Source of the DNA: an uncultured Dehalococcoidia bacterium
GTDB taxonomy: Bacteria > Chloroflexota > Dehalococcoidia > Lucifugimonadales > UBA3495
DNA: 64,000 bases
Direction: 5' to 3'
Assembly (NCBI GenBank): GCA_958296385.1
Contig: OY282494.1
Location: forward strand, 95,416 to 159,415
In this document: piece by piece, positions 60,093 to 64,000 of the stretch
Layout: the number at the start of each line of letters is the position of its first letter
Numbering within the stretch: the stretch's first letter is position 1
Notes under the pieces: model-generated
Told to the model about the DNA's origin: nothing
Databases searched by the model: none
Seen by the model: only the letters and a program-made list of their open reading frames with translations
Made by a program: the position numbers and the translations under genes

Positions 60093-61718
60093 ATGAGCAG
60101 CAATGACAACCCCCACACCCTATCCGGCCTCCCCATCTCCCCCCTGTACTCCCCGTCGCAACTGGCGGCGGCCGGTTTTGACGCTGCATCCGATTTGGGC
60201 AGCCCCGGAGAGTTTCCTTTTACGCGGGGCGCTTATCCGACTATGTATCGGGGGCGGCTTTGGACGCGGCGGCAGATTGCGGGGTTTGGGACTGCTCAGG
60301 CTACTAATGAGCGCTACCGTTTTTTGCTGGCCCACGGCCAGACCGGGTTGAGCACCGACTTTGACCATCCGACGCTGACCGGCTACGACTCTGACCACGA
60401 GCTGGCCGAGGGCGAGGTGGGGCGGCTGGGCGTGGCTATTGATACCGCCGCCGATATGGGAGAGCTGTTTGACGGCATCCCGCTGGACCAGGCCAGCGTA
60501 TCGCTGACGATTAATCATCCGGCCATCGTCCTGCTGGGGATGTTTCTGCACACTGCCGAACGGCGCGGCACGCCCTGGCCGGCTTTGCGCGGCACCGTGC
60601 AGAACGACTCGCTCAAGGAGTTTCACGGCCAGAAAACCTTTGCGCTGCCGCCCGGCCCGGCCCTCAAGCTCACCACCGACGTGGTGGAGTTTTGCGCGCA
60701 GCACGTCCCCAACTGGTACACCATTTCCATCAGCGGCTACCACACCCGCGAGGCCGGTTCGGACGCCGTGCAGGAGTTGGCTTTCACCATCGCGCAGGGT
60801 ATGGCCTACGTGGAGTCGGCGCAGCGCCGGGGGCTGCCGGTGGATGCTTTTGCGTCCCGGCTGTCCCACTTTTTCGGCGTGCATAACGATTTCTTTGAGG
60901 AGATTGCCAAGTTCCGGGCCGCCCGCCGGATGTGGGCCCGGGTTATGCGCGACCGCTATGGCGCCACCCGCCCCGAATCCATGCGGATGCGGTTTCACAC
61001 GCAAACCCTCGGCTCAACGCTGGTGCGGCAAGACCCGCTGAACAACATCCTGCGCGGCGGGTTGCAGGCGCTGGCCGCCGTGCTGGGCGGCACGCAGTCG
61101 CTGCACGTCAGCGGCTACGACGAGGCTTACGACATTCCATCGGAAGAGGCCATGCGCATCTCGCTGGCCACGCAAATGATTCTGGCCAACGAGTCGGGGG
61201 TCGCCGCCACGCCGGACCCGCTGGGCGGTTCGGCATACCTGGAAACGCTGACCAACGGGCTGGAAGAGGCGGCGCTGGCCTACATCGCCCGCATCGACGA
61301 GATGGGCAACGGCAGTATGCTGGACGGGATGCTGGAGGCGGTGGGCAACGGCTACATTGAGAGCGAGATTGCCCAAGCGTCGTATCGCTACCAGCAGCGG
61401 GTGGAATCGGGCAGCTACACCATCGTAGGCGTCAACGACGAATACAGCAGCCAAGCCGCCACCGCCAATTCTCTGGAGCTGTTCGAGTTTGACCAATCCG
61501 AAGAAGACCGCCAAATCGCCCGCCTGAACCAAGTCCGCAGCACACGCAGCGAAACCGCAGCCGCCGCCGCCCTGCGCCAAATCGTCAAAGCAGCCCGCAA
61601 CGACGCCAACCTGCTGCCCGCCGTAATTCCCGCCGCAGCCGCCGGCGTAACCGAAGGCGAGATAATGGGAGCGCTGCGGGACGAATGGGGCGAATACGTG
61701 GACCCGGGGGTGTTTTAA
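60093..61718 (+). CDS. hcmA: 2-Hydroxyisobutyryl-CoA mutase-like large subunit
   Basis: 541 residues from ATG 60093; no B12 domain, so the small subunit is separate. TIM-barrel acyl-CoA mutase: FTRGAYPTMYRGRLWTRRQI, TGLSTDFDHPTLTGYDSDHE and NWYTISISGYHTREAGSDA are family segments. At the positions of methylmalonyl-CoA mutase Tyr89, Ala116 and Arg207 it has Ile62, Asp89 and Gln180, all at the same offset of 27. These equal Ile90, Asp117 and Gln208 of the 2-hydroxyisobutyryl-CoA mutase HcmA. Loss of the arginine argues against a carboxylated substrate. Expected reaction: 2-hydroxyisobutyryl-CoA to 3-hydroxybutyryl-CoA. Confidence 0.87.
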   Translation: MSSNDNPHTLSGLPISPLYSPSQLAAAGFDAASDLGSPGEFPFTRGAYPTMYRGRLWTRRQIAGFGTAQATNERYRFLLAHGQTGLSTDFDHPTLTGYDSDHELAEGEVGRLGVAIDTAADMGELFDGIPLDQASVSLTINHPAIVLLGMFLHTAERRGTPWPALRGTVQNDSLKEFHGQKTFALPPGPALKLTTDVVEFCAQHVPNWYTISISGYHTREAGSDAVQELAFTIAQGMAYVESAQRRGLPVDAFASRLSHFFGVHNDFFEEIAKFRAARRMWARVMRDRYGATRPESMRMRFHTQTLGSTLVRQDPLNNILRGGLQALAAVLGGTQSLHVSGYDEAYDIPSEEAMRISLATQMILANESGVAATPDPLGGSAYLETLTNGLEEAALAYIARIDEMGNGSMLDGMLEAVGNGYIESEIAQASYRYQQRVESGSYTIVGVNDEYSSQAATANSLELFEFDQSEEDRQIARLNQVRSTRSETAAAAALRQIVKAARNDANLLPAVIPAAAAGVTEGEIMGALRDEWGEYVDPGVF

Positions 61719-61765
61719 GAGGGGACTGGTGAATGGTATGATTGATCCAATCCAGGATGATTGTA

Positions 61766-62458
61766 ATGACGAACGCTGTATTTGATTCGCAAAATCTTGC
61801 GCCGCACCTTGTAATGGCCCGGAGGCTAACCCGATTGGTCAAGTTGCAGGCCAGTAATTCGGCCCTGTGCGAGTGCCGGAACGATGCCGGCATACTCGGG
61901 GATGGCTTTGCATCGGTTAAAGCAGTGTTGCCGATTACACGCTTTGATACGGTTGACGATGTTGAGCGCATTGCCAACCTTTTGGAACTGGCACCCGGAG
62001 ATGGGCCAGCGAATGTACGCGACGAGATGCCCGGCATTTTTTATGAACTGGCGTTGAACGCGGTGCAACACGCACAATCGGGTATGGGATGCTATGCTGT
62101 TGCCATGTACGGTACAGACGTTAGCCAAGGCATTGTATATGCGGTTGGCGTTGCCGATTGTGGCATTGGTATTCCGGCGTCTTTGCGGGGAAACCCGGAT
62201 TTTGCAGCTATCGCCAACGATGCCGAAGTCATCGTTCATGCTACGGAACTGCACGTTACCGGAACCGGCGAAGTGGAGCGCGGCTTGGGGCTGGACCATG
62301 TTATGGGCGTGATGCAAAGTTTCGGTGGGAATTGCGTTATCATTGCCGGGGGCGGGTATATGAACGTAACAAACGGTAGCGAGATTGCGAAGGGTACGCT
62401 GGATTACGTTCCTGGCACTGTGGTTGTGGCCACAATACACGTTCCGGCTGGGGGGTAA
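61766..62458 (+). CDS. GHKL-type ATPase protein paired with STAS-like protein
   Basis: 230 residues from ATG 61766 after AGGA; upstream TTG/ATG starts are weaker. C-terminal half is a Bergerat-fold ATPase: N box IFYELALNAVQHAQSGMGCY, G1 box VADCGIGIP and a later glycine-rich segment (ERGLGLDHVMGVMQSFGGN). No phosphoacceptor histidine domain. Similar stand-alone ATPases lie next to DUF4325 STAS-like proteins in many genomes, as here (5 bp). Role unknown, possibly regulation or defence. Confidence 0.8.
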   Translation: MTNAVFDSQNLAPHLVMARRLTRLVKLQASNSALCECRNDAGILGDGFASVKAVLPITRFDTVDDVERIANLLELAPGDGPANVRDEMPGIFYELALNAVQHAQSGMGCYAVAMYGTDVSQGIVYAVGVADCGIGIPASLRGNPDFAAIANDAEVIVHATELHVTGTGEVERGLGLDHVMGVMQSFGGNCVIIAGGGYMNVTNGSEIAKGTLDYVPGTVVVATIHVPAGG

Positions 62459-62463
62459 GAATT

Positions 62464-62799
62464 ATGGCGACTGTTGCGTTGTCAAACCTGTCGGGTAAAT
62501 CCGTACTTATAACGCGGCCGGCGGCGCGTGATGTAGCGCCGGCGATGCAGGCGGCGTCTCGTGATGGGACGATAACGCTGGATACATCCGGCATCTTGAG
62601 GATTGGGGTTTCGTTTTTTGACGAGGCGTTGCTGGTTTTCCAGGACATCATATCGGAGACGGGCAATGATGACTTGCGGCTGGTTTATCGCAAGGCTCCG
62701 ACGATGCAGTCTTTGAAAAGGCTAGCGCATAATCGAGGTTTTGCGCTCTTTGAAACCCCCTCCGGCGAATGGGTTATATCCCGCTCTGGATTACGATAA
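62464..62799 (+). CDS. STAS-like DUF4325 protein
   Basis: 111 residues. The pattern [20 protein letters not shown] and the C-terminal [13 protein letters not shown] match the STAS-like DUF4325 family, in which the strand-helix core resembles anti-sigma antagonists. It follows the ATPase gene by 5 bp and its stop overlaps the ATG of the next frame (TAATG at 62797). The pair is presumably one two-protein module; its partner target is unknown. Confidence 0.8.
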   Translation: MATVALSNLSGKSVLITRPAARDVAPAMQAASRDGTITLDTSGILRIGVSFFDEALLVFQDIISETGNDDLRLVYRKAPTMQSLKRLAHNRGFALFETPSGEWVISRSGLR

Positions 62800-62920
62800 T
62801 GACTACCCCTCATTCTGACACCCCTCCCCCCCGCATCCTCCTGGCCAAGCTTGGTTTGGATGGGCATGACCGGGGGGTTAAGGTTATTGCGCGGGCGCTG
62901 CGGGATGCGGGTATGGCGGT
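62799..62920 (+). pseudogene. Truncated second copy of the B12-binding subunit
   Basis: ATG 62799 starts [20 protein letters not shown], continuing through [20 protein letters not shown] and then diverging at about 62915. From 62820 to 62912 the DNA is almost identical to the intact gene at 51914-52405. Homology ends before the rest of the cobalamin fold, so the fragment cannot bind B12. The open frame continues without a stop into the alcohol dehydrogenase gene. Confidence 0.85.
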
Positions 62921-63008
62921 ATTGTTTGGGGTGTTTTACAATGGCGGCGATTTACTTTTGGCGTGGTGGTCGTTGGGTTGCTGCGCTTGCTTTGAGGAGG
63001 GGTTCGTT

Positions 63009-64000
63009 TTGAAGGTTAAAGCTGCTGTTTTGTGGGAAGTGGGCCAGCCTTTGGATATTTGCGAGGTTGACCTGGATGAGCCTAAGGCCGGGGAGGTGCT
63101 GGTGAAGGTTGGCTCGGCGGGCATTTGCCGCAGCGACCGGCACTTTATGCACGGCGACGCGCCCATCGCTATCCCGGTGGTGCTGGGGCACGAGGGCGCC
63201 GGGACGGTGGTGCAGACCGGGCCGGGCGTCACGCTGGCCGAGGAGGGTGACCGGGTTATCCTGTCATTCGTGCCGGCTTGCGGACGCTGCCGCTCCTGTC
63301 TGGAGGGTCATAGCAATCTGTGCGACCTGCACGGGGCTACCGGGGCGAATATGCTGGACGGCACGACGCGGCTGCACGCCGACGGCACCGACATTCATCA
63401 TATGGGCAAGGTGGCCTGCTTTGCCGAGTACGCGGTGATTCCCGAGACGGGCGTGGTTCCCGTCGGCAACGACTTGCCGCTGGACAAGGCGGCGATGATT
63501 GGCTGCTCGGTGACTACCGGCGTGGGCGCGGCGCTGTACAGCGCGGAGATTAAGGCCGGCAGCACGGTGGCCGTCATCGGATGCGGCGGCGTGGGCCTGA
63601 ACGTCATCATGGGTGCGGCGCTGGCCAACGCCGGGCAGATTATCGCGGTGGACATCCGGGAGGCGCAGCTGGAGTTTGCGATGCGGTTTGGCGCGACGCA
63701 CATGGTCAACGCCGCAGACCAGGATCCGGTGCGGCAGGTTCGGGAGCTGACCGGCGGCCGGGGCGCGGATTACACCTTTGAGGTCTTTGGCAGCGGCGAT
63801 ACCACCAAAGCGGCCTACGATATGGCGGCCAAGCGGGGCATCGTAACCGTCGTGGGCATTGCTCCCTGGGGACAGGAAGCCGCCATCAACGCAGTGGATT
63901 TGGTGCGGAACGAGAAGACTTTGCGCGGGTCGTACTACGGCTCGGCGCGCTCGCGCACCGATATGCCGGTGATGGTTGACCTGTACCAGTCGGGCAAGCT
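63009..64000 (+). CDS. Zinc-dependent alcohol dehydrogenase (MDR), partial
   Basis: Starts at TTG 63009, with GAGGAGGGG at 62994-63002; the frame is open to the window end. Medium-chain dehydrogenase: catalytic zinc ligands in GICRSDRHF and [10 protein letters not shown], structural four-cysteine lobe [15 protein letters not shown], then cofactor fold [20 protein letters not shown]. Class III (formaldehyde/alcohol) like. The same frame is open upstream to ATG 62799, so a 70-residue N-terminal extension from the B12 fragment is formally possible but unlikely. 3' end lies outside. Confidence 0.9.
   Translation, partial: MKVKAAVLWEVGQPLDICEVDLDEPKAGEVLVKVGSAGICRSDRHFMHGDAPIAIPVVLGHEGAGTVVQTGPGVTLAEEGDRVILSFVPACGRCRSCLEGHSNLCDLHGATGANMLDGTTRLHADGTDIHHMGKVACFAEYAVIPETGVVPVGNDLPLDKAAMIGCSVTTGVGAALYSAEIKAGSTVAVIGCGGVGLNVIMGAALANAGQIIAVDIREAQLEFAMRFGATHMVNAADQDPVRQVRELTGGRGADYTFEVFGSGDTTKAAYDMAAKRGIVTVVGIAPWGQEAAINAVDLVRNEKTLRGSYYGSARSRTDMPVMVDLYQSGK

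Noticed and set aside
60093-61718. Annotation as methylmalonyl-CoA mutase
   Set aside because: The tyrosine and arginine that define methylmalonyl-CoA specificity are replaced by Ile62 and Gln180, and Asp89 matches the hydroxyisobutyryl enzyme.
62799-64000. Genuine fusion of B12 domain and alcohol dehydrogenase
   Set aside because: Only the first 40 residues of the B12 fold are present, the linker is not conserved-looking, and a TTG with an excellent ribosome site starts the dehydrogenase at 63009.

Overview
The window is a GC-rich bacterial chromosome segment, most likely from Chloroflexota and plausibly the SAR202/Dehalococcoidia side. The lineage call is inference. It rests on the S10-spc-alpha ribosomal order followed by truA-rplM-rpsI, on several acyl-CoA dehydrogenase, CaiB-type CoA-transferase and LLM flavin oxidoreductase genes, and on Uma2 genes. 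No rRNA is present to settle it.

Layout. 1-15.5 kb: end of rplB through rpsI, one continuous plus-strand translation operon with secY, adk, map, infA, rpoA and truA, closed by a strong terminator. 15.6-18.5 kb: minus-strand ccdA-like, RDD membrane protein and phosphohexomutase. 19.1-26.4 kb: a minus-strand S-adenosylmethionine block (mtnA, arylsulfotransferase-like, membrane protein, mtnP, rhodanese, ahcY, metK) preceded by a SAM-I riboswitch and its terminator. 27.4-32.6 kb: an unrecognised gene, a decayed reading frame, pncB, a fused electron-transfer flavoprotein and a frameshifted gene. 32.6-35.1 kb: three tandem Uma2 nuclease-like genes plus a truncated fourth. 35.2-39.6 kb: two acyl-CoA dehydrogenases, YHS, LLM and GlcG/HbpS proteins. 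40.4-43.2 kb: a polyhydroxyalkanoate operon (PadR/PhaQ regulator, phasin-like, class III PhaC, PhaE-like) with a palindromic operator. 43.3-51.9 kb: M19 dipeptidase, tRNA-Ala(GGC), two MaoC-fold proteins, PHP protein, two CoA-transferases, MBL hydrolase and acyl-CoA ligase. 51.9-64 kb: B12-binding mutase subunit, thrC-NIL-MoaD, small RelA/SpoT protein, LLM, a defence-like cluster (HigA-like, unknown gene, restriction-modification pair, accessory gene), large mutase subunit, ATPase/STAS pair, a truncated second copy of the B12 subunit and an alcohol dehydrogenase running off the end.

The most interesting biology. The large mutase subunit at 60093 would usually be annotated methylmalonyl-CoA mutase. 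At three substrate-contact positions it instead carries Ile62, Asp89 and Gln180, at exactly the spacing of Ile90, Asp117 and Gln208 of 2-hydroxyisobutyryl-CoA mutase. A separate B12 subunit and an acyl-CoA ligase lie 8 kb away, and a near-identical 5' fragment of the B12 subunit lies just downstream of the large subunit, so the locus seems to have been split by rearrangement. The predicted product, 3-hydroxybutyryl-CoA, is the type of monomer used by the PHA operon in the same window.

A second theme is an intergenic repeat family of about 530 bp in four copies (18.5, 26.6, 39.8 and 46.4 kb). Each has a core of about 210 bp bounded by inverted repeats, and in one copy both inverted arms change together.
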